From positions 1-6,460 of the forward strand of contig JAUWLH010000089.1 of NCBI GenBank assembly GCA_030613835.1: DNA of 6,460 nt. Direction: 5' to 3'. How positions within the stretch are numbered: the first letter of the stretch is position 1; each line of letters opens with the position of its first letter. Under the pieces are notes generated by a model. The model had not been told where the DNA came from. It made no database searches and saw only the letters and a list, made by a program, of their open reading frames with translations. The stretch is from Candidatus Bathyarchaeota archaeon. GTDB lineage: Archaea > Thermoproteota > Bathyarchaeia > TCS64. This document shows positions 1 through 5,858 of the stretch, piece by piece. The position numbers were made by a program, and so were the translations under genes.

Positions 1-50
1 GGGGCAGACCCGGATAAGCCACGGAACTTGGCTAAGAGCGTCACAGTAAA

Positions 51-82
51 GTGAACTACCTCCCTACAAGTAGAAAGGCTTC
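51..82 (-). ncRNA. Putative IS605-type right end / omega-RNA 3' stem-loop
   Basis: Read on the minus strand just after the tnpB-remnant stop, the sequence contains a 9-bp stem: CCTTTCTAC, a two-base TT loop, then GTAGGGAGG. Two of the pairs are G-U wobbles, and the tip can also be read as a CUUG tetraloop. The stem is followed at once by TAGTTCAC, which ends at base 51. A G/C-rich hairpin next to tnpB followed by a GTTCAC-like tail is, from memory, the usual look of IS200/IS605-family right ends, and this is also where the TnpB guide RNA (omega-RNA/reRNA) ends before its guide. Bases 50 down to about 31 would then be the flanking DNA copied as guide. The stem is seen directly; the RNA assignment is inference. 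No second copy is in the window to fix the boundary. Confidence 0.5.
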
Positions 83-87
83 CTATT

Positions 88-298
88 TCATCGAAGATAC
101 TTGTCCAACCACTTGAGGCTGGATAGAGAGTCCTTTTTTTCAGGCGTTAAATTGGGGTGTTCCAAAACTATCTGATGTCCTTTGTTGAGTACAATATTTG
201 ACGCGTTTACATCACGGTCCATGTTTAATCCACAATCTTTGCATCTGTGAGTCCTCTCTTTAAGAGATTTTTAGCATCTTTGTACCACATCATGAACC
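88..298 (-). pseudogene. tnpB: TnpB (IS200/IS605 OrfB) C-terminal remnant, broken
   Basis: The last part of an RNA-guided transposon endonuclease TnpB. The 3' portion reads cleanly to a TGA at 88-90. It includes ERTHRCKDCGLNMDRDVNAS, which is the second CxxC of the zinc ribbon followed by the DRD-NAS block holding the third RuvC aspartate, and it ends in WLDKYLR. Upstream, another frame gives a decayed first zinc knuckle: GS-stop-CGT at 298-284, where CSxCGT would be expected (TGT changed to GGT, and a TGA stop). A one-base frame difference near 264-268 separates this from the LKERTHRC block. A further weak match, VTPATYT (386-366), resembles the VxPxxTS motif that precedes the zinc ribbon, but it lies too far away and out of frame. 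At least one stop and one frameshift make this a pseudogene. The rest of the RuvC domain is not recognisable here. Confidence 0.85.
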
Positions 299-496
299 CA
301 TTTGGCTTGTGTTATGGCGCACGTTCCGTCAGATTAATAGCATAGGATAACGCTAATTCTCAAACAGTGTACGTCGCTGGTGTTACATGGAACAGGTTTG
401 TATCCGATCTCAGTAGTTTAATCTGTTGATGTTGGTATAGAACTGGTCCTCGAAACACTGGACACGTACGCAATATTACGATCAAGCACAAGAAAA
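299..496. other. Gene-free decayed stretch upstream of csp
   Basis: No intact reading frame is supported here. On the minus strand it should hold the tnpB part before the zinc ribbon, but only the weak VTPATYT trace at 386-366 is visible. On the plus strand it must contain the promoter of the cold-shock gene. The AT-rich stretch at 472-478 is a poor TATA candidate, because a start site about 25 bases downstream would leave no room for the Shine-Dalgarno at 497-504. TAGTTTA at 414-420 is a weak alternative. I cannot name the promoter. Confidence 0.4.
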
Positions 497-504
497 AGAG
501 GTGA
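497..504 (+). promoter_or_regulatory. Shine-Dalgarno site that decides the csp start
   Basis: AGAGGTGA is a strong match to the 16S rRNA 3' end. It overlaps the GTG at 501-503, so that GTG cannot easily serve as both start codon and ribosome-binding site. The TTG at 510-512 lies five bases beyond the site, a normal spacing, and it gives the usual cold-shock N-terminus. Confidence 0.6.
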
Positions 505-509
505 AATAT

Positions 510-704
510 TTGGAAGGAATAGTTAAAAGATGGCTAGATAGAGGCTACGGCTTCATAGAGGTTGAAGGACAAGACGATCAAGTTTTCGTTCATCATACCG
601 CCCTTGATGGAGTATCCGAGCTTGTTGAAGGCCAGAAAGTGGAGTTTGAAGTTGAGGACTCTCCCAAGGGCCCAAGGGCTGTAAACGTTAAACTAGTCGA
701 GTAA
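510..704 (+). CDS. csp: Cold-shock domain protein (CspA family)
   Basis: A single-domain nucleic-acid chaperone that would bind single-stranded RNA or DNA in the cytoplasm and melt secondary structure. From the TTG start it is 64 residues, close to the usual 65-70 of CspA proteins. The N-terminus (M)EGIVKRWLDR matches the family's MxGxVKWF opening. The RNP1-like motif RGYGFIEV is at about residues 9-16 and the RNP2-like motif VFVHHTAL at about 24-31. The C-terminal strand VEFEVEDSPKGPRAVNV is also typical of the family. A GTG at 501 would add three residues but sits inside the Shine-Dalgarno, so TTG 510 is preferred. The gene lies between two minus-strand tnpB remnants and has a bacterial-style Shine-Dalgarno and terminator. 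Cold-shock genes are patchy in archaea and often thought to be acquired, which fits transfer from bacteria (inference). Confidence 0.93.
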   Translation: MEGIVKRWLDRGYGFIEVEGQDDQVFVHHTALDGVSELVEGQKVEFEVEDSPKGPRAVNVKLVE

Positions 705-712
705 ACGGGCTC

Positions 713-725
713 ACGCATACTGCGT
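713..725 (+). repeat. Small inverted repeat after csp stop
   Basis: ACGCA, three bases, TGCGT: a perfect 5-bp stem starting nine bases after the csp stop codon. It could form a hairpin in the 3' untranslated RNA ahead of the stronger terminator stem, but it is short enough to be chance. Confidence 0.35.
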
Positions 726-742
726 AAGGATCCGTAATGAGT

Positions 743-762
743 GGGGATCTTTCCCCTTTTTT
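743..762 (+). terminator. Hairpin plus T-run terminator of csp
   Basis: GGGGA, loop TCTT, TCCCC forms a perfect 5-bp GC-rich stem followed directly by six T residues (757-762). It begins 38 bases after the csp stop. This is the form of a bacterial intrinsic terminator; in archaea the T-run alone could end transcription. Confidence 0.7.
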
Positions 763-777
763 AAAACCGTTGGATGG

Positions 778-897
778 TCAACTCAGGGGAACTTGAAACC
801 AAGGCAAACCAAGATTCTCGAGTATGAAATGTTCATTTTGTTGACTGGTCTTGTTTGGATACACCGGTTTCAATGTACTTGTTAGCCTGTTTTTCAT
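778..897 (-). pseudogene. Probable TnpB N-terminal remnant
   Basis: On the minus strand a short open frame from ATG 897 to TGA 778-780 encodes 39 residues. It contains LKPVYPNKTSQQ, then a block reading FILENLGLPWFQ. The order resembles the OrfB/TnpB helix-turn-helix N-terminus, which typically reads like FRxYPNKxQ, then a helix ending LGxxRFxYN. The frame stays open upstream to 999 without recognisable family features. It has the same orientation as the TnpB C-terminal remnant at 88-298 and lies on the expected upstream side. About 810 bases separate this ATG from that stop, against roughly 1.1-1.3 kb for an intact gene, and the csp gene occupies part of the gap. The motif likeness is suggestive only; a chance open frame is possible. 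Confidence 0.4.
790..815 (+). repeat. 26-bp direct repeat, copy 1
   Basis: AACTTGAAACCAAG followed by GCAAACCAAGAT. It matches 24 of 26 bases, in the same orientation, with copy 2 at 3544-3569; the differences are at 804 and 809. Looser similarity continues on both sides, to about 832 with one base gap. On the minus strand this copy encodes the LGLPWFQV part of the putative TnpB N-terminus. Confidence 0.8.
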
Positions 898-1061
898 TCC
901 ACTGGAGATGATTACGAGTGTCTTTCCTCGTAAGTTGTTAGCGCGCGCCCTGATCTTGTTCAGAGTAAGGGAGGTTTCGTGTACATGGTCTATGGGCAAA
1001 CAAACCTTGAATATATGAGGTAACTTGTTTCAAACGCGTGAACGCATTCAAATTTGTGAGG
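898..1061. other. Gene-free stretch downstream of the glycosidase
   Basis: No supported gene. On the minus strand the frame upstream of the putative TnpB start stays open back to 999 but shows no family motif; it may be the left flank of the element. No T-run or strong hairpin marks the end of the glycosidase transcript here. Confidence 0.35.
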
Positions 1062-3479
1062 TTAGATTGATCCGTGAAGTACCTCCACCGTTTTTCCGTT
1101 CTTCTTTGATTGCCTGTAGACTCCCCAGGCGGTTCCTGTACTCCAGAATGTAACGAAATCATTCTTGTTTATTCTCGGATCAAAGCTGAGTTCTCCCAGT
1201 GTCATATCGTACTTGAAGCCACTTAAGGCGAGGAGAACTCCCCAGCTTGCCATACTTCTAGCGTAGTGGTGTCCGCATTCAACTTCGTTCCATGGGCTTC
1301 TCTTGACTCCGTTCTGGCGTTCACGTATAGCCTTGACGATGGTTAGCCCCTCGTCTATATGATTTTCCCAGATGAGTTGTGAAGCTACATGGTACTCGAT
1401 GCCTGTCCACACTTCGTGACTGTAGACGAATGGGTAGTCAGGTCTTCCGCCTTTTGGCCACGTACAGGTGAGTAGCCCCATCTCATCGTTTAGAATATAG
1501 GTACGCTGGGTGTTATCATGGTCCTTGAAGTCGGTTTTGAAGTTGTATCTGTAGACGTTGTGTATGGCTTGTTTCACGTGTTCAGGTGGAAGCATGTATT
1601 CTAGCCCCATTAATTGAGCGTTGATATGACCGAGTAGTTGGTCGCTTAGACAGCCTTCTCCGTGTTGGTACTTGTATGCGTTCACGTCATCAAGTTTCTG
1701 GATATAGTATTCCCCGTTCCAGAGAGTCTTATCCAGTTTAACTCTGCCCTTTTTGTATAATGTTTGATATTTCTCGGCAGCGTCAGGGTCTCCTGCTGCT
1801 TCAGCTAACATGCTTCCTGTTTTTAATGCGCCCAAGAACAGGATTCCGCTTAACGGGTTTGGGCCATAGAAGCTGATATCGTAGGTGTTATGTTGTTTAC
1901 TTTCTGTGACGCCGTCTCGGTCTTGGTCCCACACTGTGCAAGCGTACTCGAGGGCTCTTTTTGCTCCAGGCCATAACCCTGTCATCCACTCGGTTTCTCC
2001 ACTGAGTTTCCATTCCCTGTATAGCTGCATTATGCTGCCGCATTGTCCGTCCGATGCGGCTTCAACTGCGTCCCAGCTCATTGTCCCTGGGAATGCTTTG
2101 AAGGCTCTGAAACTCATCATGCCCTCTGTATCGGTTTCTATGAGGAACTCAGTTTCCCTCATGCTTCTTTCGAGGCTTGGGAAAAGGTAGGCCAAGGTTT
2201 GGGCATAATTCCAGACATGTGTGCAGTTGCCGCTGCAGCAACCTGCGTCGTCGAAGCAGCCTTCGTAGCCGAAGAATGTTCCATCTTTTACCCAGAAACA
2301 TGTGTTGCTCCTAAGTACTGTGATGTTTGAGGCTACTGCTTCGAGGACGTAGCCTGGTATTGTTGAACTATAGAGTGCGTTACTGAATTTTCGTGATGTT
2401 TGTTCAAGGTGTTCCCTTGTTTCTACAAAATATTGCGCTACTTCCCATGCGTTCTGATACCTTGAAGCGTACCTGTTTTTAGTTGTCTCCAGGGTGCATT
2501 CGCAGTCTGGTCCGCAGTCTCCTTTTCTCTGGCTCCAGTTCTTGATTCGATTAGGGAAATACCATGAGATGAGGAAAGTAAACTCTTCTTTTCCGTGTGG
2601 TTTGATGGTTTTTGTTGCTGCGATACTACCTGCATCTGGTTTTCCCTGTTCACTTGGGTCCTCATAGTTCAGGTCTGTAAGTTTTCCGTCTTGTGTGAAG
2701 TCGTCCCAGAATTCTCGTAGGTTATCCCACCATCGGCTTCGATGCCAGTAGGGTTTGAACGTTACATACTCATCAAGAGAAGCAAGTAAATGGTTACCGT
2801 AATGAATACTTGACTCATCCAGTGTGCCACTAGTATAGAATATCCCCTTTAACCCGTCTCGATCGAAAACGGTGTTGTGGTTTTTTCCATAGTAATCCCT
2901 ATTTACCCACCCGAAATCGGCGACACCCGTGAATCCCACTGCGTTGAGCATTGAGCCTGATATTGATACCTCGACGGGGTGGTTGCTTGTGTTCTCTACA
3001 GTGTACTTGAATACCGCTAATGGGAGTCCCGAGTTATCTGGTTCATGTGGGATGAACGGCGTATAAGCCTCAAGTTCAACCCTCACGGGGTAGTCTGGGT
3101 CAATGAACGTCACAGAAACGAATGGGTACTCGGATGACAGTTTGCTATCGTTAAACCTTGGTAACCCTGAGACGGTTCCAGGGTGATAACCATGGGACCC
3201 GATATGGGGCGGGGTGACCCTGCTCTCAAGTACCTTTGCTTGGAGTTTTGATCCGTCATTCACTGCTATGGCGAAGAAGGAGTAGGGAAGTTTCTGCCCC
3301 TTCGCTGCTCTGTTCCATATTTCCCAGTCACGTAGGTCACCTCGGGACCCGACGGATATGTTTCCTGTTCCTATTCCGCCGAGAAGAAAAGCGGCTTCGG
3401 TCGCTTCCCGGTCGTAGGTTCTTTGAGTGCTGTAATCGTATAATTGTTCTTCACTATATGGCTTGGGCAATGGACACAT
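1062..3479 (-). CDS. GH116 / DUF608 family glycoside hydrolase (beta-glucosidase-like)
   Basis: An 805-residue enzyme expected to hydrolyse beta-linked glucosides or xylosides with retention, as in Sulfolobus SSO1353 and human GBA2. No signal peptide or membrane segment is visible, so it is probably cytoplasmic. The N-terminal beta-sandwich begins with the family hallmark LLGGIGTGNISVGSRGDLRD (about residues 32-51). The catalytic alpha-barrel shows FFGYEG and GCCSGNCTHVWNYAQT (about 402-427), then QHNTYDISFYGPN (529-541), HEVWTGIEYHVAS (688-700), RSPWNEVECGHHYAR (727-741), and a final FWSTGTAWGVY. E406 is the likely nucleophile and D534 the likely acid/base. Their separation of 128 residues is close to the 127 I recall for SSO1353 (E335/D462). 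A CGPDCEC segment (322-328) is unusual. The ATG at 3479 is chosen because an upstream ATG at 3566 would add 29 unconserved residues encoded by repeat DNA. No Shine-Dalgarno is seen. Exact substrate unknown. Confidence 0.92.
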   Translation of the reverse strand: MCPLPKPYSEEQLYDYSTQRTYDREATEAAFLLGGIGTGNISVGSRGDLRDWEIWNRAAKGQKLPYSFFAIAVNDGSKLQAKVLESRVTPPHIGSHGYHPGTVSGLPRFNDSKLSSEYPFVSVTFIDPDYPVRVELEAYTPFIPHEPDNSGLPLAVFKYTVENTSNHPVEVSISGSMLNAVGFTGVADFGWVNRDYYGKNHNTVFDRDGLKGIFYTSGTLDESSIHYGNHLLASLDEYVTFKPYWHRSRWWDNLREFWDDFTQDGKLTDLNYEDPSEQGKPDAGSIAATKTIKPHGKEEFTFLISWYFPNRIKNWSQRKGDCGPDCECTLETTKNRYASRYQNAWEVAQYFVETREHLEQTSRKFSNALYSSTIPGYVLEAVASNITVLRSNTCFWVKDGTFFGYEGCFDDAGCCSGNCTHVWNYAQTLAYLFPSLERSMRETEFLIETDTEGMMSFRAFKAFPGTMSWDAVEAASDGQCGSIMQLYREWKLSGETEWMTGLWPGAKRALEYACTVWDQDRDGVTESKQHNTYDISFYGPNPLSGILFLGALKTGSMLAEAAGDPDAAEKYQTLYKKGRVKLDKTLWNGEYYIQKLDDVNAYKYQHGEGCLSDQLLGHINAQLMGLEYMLPPEHVKQAIHNVYRYNFKTDFKDHDNTQRTYILNDEMGLLTCTWPKGGRPDYPFVYSHEVWTGIEYHVASQLIWENHIDEGLTIVKAIRERQNGVKRSPWNEVECGHHYARSMASWGVLLALSGFKYDMTLGELSFDPRINKNDFVTFWSTGTAWGVYRQSKKNGKTVEVLHGSI

Positions 3480-3543
3480 AAAAAAACAATACAACAGTGA
3501 TGGAAAACTGTTTGCCTGCCCGTGTCTGGTAGGTTTGAGGAGA

Positions 3544-3569
3544 AACTTGAAACCAAGACAAATCAAGAT
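3544..3569 (+). repeat. 26-bp direct repeat, copy 2
   Basis: AACTTGAAACCAAG followed by ACAAATCAAGAT, 24 of 26 identical to 790-815 in the same orientation. On the minus strand, allowing one missing base near 3570, it encodes LDLSWFQVS, comparable to LGLPWFQVP of copy 1. It may therefore be a second, more decayed fragment of the same element. It begins about 65 bases upstream of the glycosidase start. Confidence 0.8.
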
Positions 3570-3671
3570 CTCACAAATGAATTGGCACGTGCCCCCTCAG
3601 TTACTTATTTGGTCCTTAATTATAACCAAACCCAATAATAAGATAAGTAATTACTAACCTTATTTTATTGT

Positions 3672-3690
3672 GTAGAGTTTCTATCTCTAC
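3672..3690. promoter_or_regulatory. GTAGAG-N7-CTCTAC inverted repeat, possible operator
   Basis: A perfect 6-bp inverted repeat with a 7-base spacer, ending 22 bases before the TATA-like box of the M20 gene. The half-site spacing of about one helical turn and the position just upstream of the promoter suit a dimeric regulator, possibly an activator or a site shared with the divergent gene. The regulator is unknown; the winged-helix protein at 5432-5701 is one candidate by proximity only. Confidence 0.35.
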
Positions 3691-3712
3691 CACACGTACG
3701 ATGCCTTTTACT

Positions 3713-3720
3713 ATTTTATA
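3713..3720 (+). promoter_or_regulatory. TATA-like box for the M20 hydrolase
   Basis: ATTTTATA is a good archaeal TATA match. Transcription would start about 22-27 bases downstream, near 3742-3747. That falls after the first possible ATG (3723) and at or just before the ATGs at 3744 and 3753, so translation from 3723 is unlikely. Confidence 0.5.
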
Positions 3721-3752
3721 CTATGACTTCTCTTGCTTATGTGATGTTATTG

Positions 3753-5192
3753 ATGAAGGAAACAGCTTGGAAATGGATAGACGACAACCACGACAAGTTA
3801 ACCACTATAAGTGACACGATATGGGGCTACGCAGAGTACGGTCTCTGTGAGGATAAATCAAGCAAACTAATAGCCGACACCCTCAAAATGCATGGATTCA
3901 AGGTCCAGCAAGGTGTAGCCAAGATGCCCACTGCTATCATCGCTGAAAAAGGTGAAGGCAGGCCCATTATCGCAGTTATGGGTGAGTACGATGCCCTGCC
4001 AAACCTGAGCAACAAACCAGAGCCACATAAAGAACCCTTAATTGAGGGAGGCATGGGGCACGGATGTGGTCACAACATCCACGGCACCACAGCGCTAGCA
4101 GCAGCAATAGCGGCATCTAAAGCAATGGACAAACACGACGTCAAAGGGACCATCAGGTTCTACGGCACACCGGCTGAGGAGAACTTTAGCGGAAAACGAA
4201 TCATGGTCAACCACGGATTATTCGATGACGTGGACGCCGCCCTAAGCCACCATCCTGGCTCCCTGAACGTAGCAACCCTAGCAAGCAGCAACGTAATCAG
4301 CGGTGCCTATTTCCACTTCCACGGAAGATCAAGCCACGCAGCTGGAAACCCCGAAGCCGGAAGAAGCGCCCTCGACGCAGTCGAACTGATGAATGTCGGG
4401 GTTAACTATTTGCGGGAACACATAATCCCCGATGCAAGAATACACTATGTCATAGAGGTAGGCGGGGGACAACCCAACGTGGTCCCCGACTATGCAAGGA
4501 GCCACTACTATATCAGGGCTCCAGAACAGGAACTCTTAGAGCCTATCAAGAAGCGTGTCATGAAGATCGCGGAAGGCGCAGCCATGATGACAGAGACAAG
4601 GCTTGAGGCCGAGATGAGTCCCGGAGGATACCATAAGATCCCCAACAAGGTCCTCAGCACCATCGTAACAGTGAATATGCGACAAGTAGGGTCACCAGAG
4701 TATTCTTCCGGTGACATTGAGTTTGCGGCAAAGATCGCAGAATCCTTCCCAAACGAGGACCGGGTAAACAGCATGAGGAAAAATAAGGTCCCAGACTGGG
4801 AAAAATACGTTGACACAGACCTGGTAACCACTATCTTTGACGCATGGAACGATGGAACCACTAGCCCAGGAAGCACAGACGTAGCTGATGTAAGCTGGAT
4901 AACCCCCACCATGGAGTTCAACACCTGCTGCAACGTAAATGGGGCTCCAGGCCACAGCTGGCAGTTCACCGCCTGCAGCGGAACAGGCATCGGCCACAAG
5001 AGTCTCATTTTCGCAGCTAAAACCATGGCAGGCTCAGTCCTAGATCTACTACAAAACCCAGAACATGTTAAACAAGCCAGAGAAGAACAACTGACCCGGA
5101 TGAGAGGTAAAAAATACAAGCAAGACCCAACCGTAGAGCCTCCACTGGAGAAAGCCAGAGAACTAGCCGAGACCTATAGTGGTAAAAAATAA
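3753..5192 (+). CDS. M20-family amidohydrolase, AbgB-like (p-aminobenzoyl-glutamate hydrolase B type)
   Basis: A 479-residue metal-dependent hydrolase of the M20D/AbgB branch, which cleaves amide bonds of N-acyl amino acids or p-aminobenzoyl-glutamate-like substrates. The substrate cannot be read from sequence. Motifs are GEYDALP (77-83), GHGCGHNIHG (102-111, metal ligands C105 and H107), GTPAEE (138-143, catalytic E142 and metal-binding E143), HHPG (H167), the lid/dimerisation domain with GRSSHAAGNPEAGRSALDAV (191-210), STDVADVSW (374-382), GHSWQF (H401) and GIGHKS (H415). All expected metal and catalytic positions are present, and length is typical. It has no signal peptide and is presumably cytoplasmic. 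The first in-frame ATG (3723) overlaps the TATA box. ATG 3744 (leaderless) or ATG 3753 (opening MKETAWKWID, like relatives) fit better; 3753 is chosen. It is divergent from the glycosidase and convergent with the winged-helix gene. Confidence 0.9.
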   Translation: MKETAWKWIDDNHDKLTTISDTIWGYAEYGLCEDKSSKLIADTLKMHGFKVQQGVAKMPTAIIAEKGEGRPIIAVMGEYDALPNLSNKPEPHKEPLIEGGMGHGCGHNIHGTTALAAAIAASKAMDKHDVKGTIRFYGTPAEENFSGKRIMVNHGLFDDVDAALSHHPGSLNVATLASSNVISGAYFHFHGRSSHAAGNPEAGRSALDAVELMNVGVNYLREHIIPDARIHYVIEVGGGQPNVVPDYARSHYYIRAPEQELLEPIKKRVMKIAEGAAMMTETRLEAEMSPGGYHKIPNKVLSTIVTVNMRQVGSPEYSSGDIEFAAKIAESFPNEDRVNSMRKNKVPDWEKYVDTDLVTTIFDAWNDGTTSPGSTDVADVSWITPTMEFNTCCNVNGAPGHSWQFTACSGTGIGHKSLIFAAKTMAGSVLDLLQNPEHVKQAREEQLTRMRGKKYKQDPTVEPPLEKARELAETYSGKK

Positions 5193-5431
5193 CCCCCTTT
5201 ATACTCTAACTCAGACTGACTAGGAAACCCCATACTCAGGCCTCGTCAAACATTACGGGGGCACGGTGTCTGTTTTCAGGGGAGAGCTAGTGGAATAAAG
5301 GCTGTGATTACGACCCATATAGCTCGTGTGTATTCACATACCAAGTACCAATTAAAATGAAATCAGATTCAACAAAACGATTAACCCTATTCCCCGTTTT
5401 CTCTCATCCAAGAAGACGCGTTATTATACCA
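5193..5431. other. Intergenic region between convergent genes
   Basis: Both neighbouring genes end here, so only terminators are expected. After the M20 stop there is CCCCCTTT and a weak pyrimidine-rich run but no clear hairpin. A 6-bp inverted repeat (GAGCTA 5284-5289, TAGCTC 5320-5325) and a small stem GTGTG-TATT-CACAT near 5326-5339 are visible but weak. No gene, RNA or mobile-element trace is supported. Confidence 0.4.
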
Positions 5432-5701
5432 CTATCTATTTATTCTTGTCCTGTTTTGGCCAAGCAACCACCAATACCTTTCAACTCCTTTACCAGTAAT
5501 CATATAATAGTAAGTTTTTCCTCTTCTTTCACGTGTAAATAAACCCCACCTATAATAGTCACGTAGACACGTTGACGCGTTAGTCAAACCCATACCTAAC
5601 AGTGCCACGAGGTCACCGGAATCAATCTCCCCTCCATCCAAGCCAATTCTGAGGATCTGTAACTTGCGTTGATTTTTTCTTTTACGGAGGTCCCACTCCA
5701 T
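5432..5701 (-). CDS. Small winged-helix DNA-binding protein
   Basis: An 89-residue basic protein with the layout of a single winged helix-turn-helix domain. Helix 1 is at about residues 10-19 (NQRKLQILRI), helix 2 about 28-36 (SGDLVALLG), and the recognition helix about 39-52 (LTNASTCLRDYYRW). A beta-hairpin wing rich in Arg and Tyr follows (54-69, LFTRERRGKTYYYMIT), then a C-terminal helix with VERYWWLL. This pattern is that of MarR/ArsR-like archaeal transcription regulators with no sensor domain; the aromatic C-terminus may serve dimerisation. It is transcribed alone, convergent with the M20 hydrolase. Its own promoter region has a TATA-like AAATAATAC (5731-5723) centred about 26 bases before the ATG, consistent with a leaderless message. 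No target is known. It could regulate itself or the neighbouring hydrolases (inference). Confidence 0.75.
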   Translation of the reverse strand: MEWDLRKRKNQRKLQILRIGLDGGEIDSGDLVALLGMGLTNASTCLRDYYRWGLFTRERRGKTYYYMITGKGVERYWWLLGQNRTRINR

Positions 5702-5722
5702 ACCTATCCTGTTCGTTGAACC

Positions 5723-5731
5723 GTATTATTT
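5723..5731 (-). promoter_or_regulatory. TATA-like box of the winged-helix gene
   Basis: On the minus strand AAATAATAC lies about 26 bases before the ATG at 5701. This is the spacing expected when transcription starts at or next to the start codon, as in leaderless archaeal messages. Confidence 0.4.
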
Positions 5732-5858
5732 GTTTCACACCTGAAAAACCAAACATTCTCTTCTTATGGGGCATGCATCTAACGCGTTCCCACGAAACCT
5801 CGCGACGAAACGACAACGATGAAGAGGGGAGGGGACTCCACACACACCTCAGAGAGGA

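Larger units (their letters stand above)
3480..3722. promoter_or_regulatory. Divergent intergenic region, glycosidase / M20 hydrolase
   Basis: This is the only promoter space for the two divergent genes. Going rightward it holds direct-repeat copy 2 (3544-3569), an AT-rich stretch (3601-3660), a 6-bp inverted repeat (3672-3690) and a TATA-like box for the rightward gene (3713-3720). For the leftward glycosidase the best TATA candidate on the minus strand is TTATAATT (3624-3617). That would give a leader of roughly 115 bases that includes the repeat. This assignment is weak. No protein gene is supported inside. Confidence 0.5.

Noticed and set aside
17..33. AGCCA-N7-TGGCT inverted repeat at the left edge
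   Set aside because: The stem is 5 bp, lies outside the presumed element end and has no following T-run or known motif; it is not distinguishable from chance.
985..1023. A 12-codon plus-strand mini-gene starting ATG 985 with GGGAGGT (969-975) ahead of it
   Set aside because: The ribosome-binding site is good, but the peptide is tiny, no promoter or downstream gene on that strand follows, and the stretch lies in decayed DNA. It is probably chance.
3480..3566. A 29-residue N-terminal extension of the glycosidase from ATG 3566
   Set aside because: The extension is encoded partly by the dispersed repeat, has no family similarity and ends just before an ATG that gives a normal GH116 start.
4508..5119. 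A 203-codon open frame on the minus strand, antisense to the M20 hydrolase
   Set aside because: It lies wholly inside a gene with complete family motifs, and its translation is rich in Ser, Leu, Cys and Val without any recognisable domain. It is a codon-usage shadow.
5357..5542. A 61-codon plus-strand open frame
   Set aside because: It mostly overlaps the winged-helix gene on the other strand, has no ribosome-binding site and no recognisable features.
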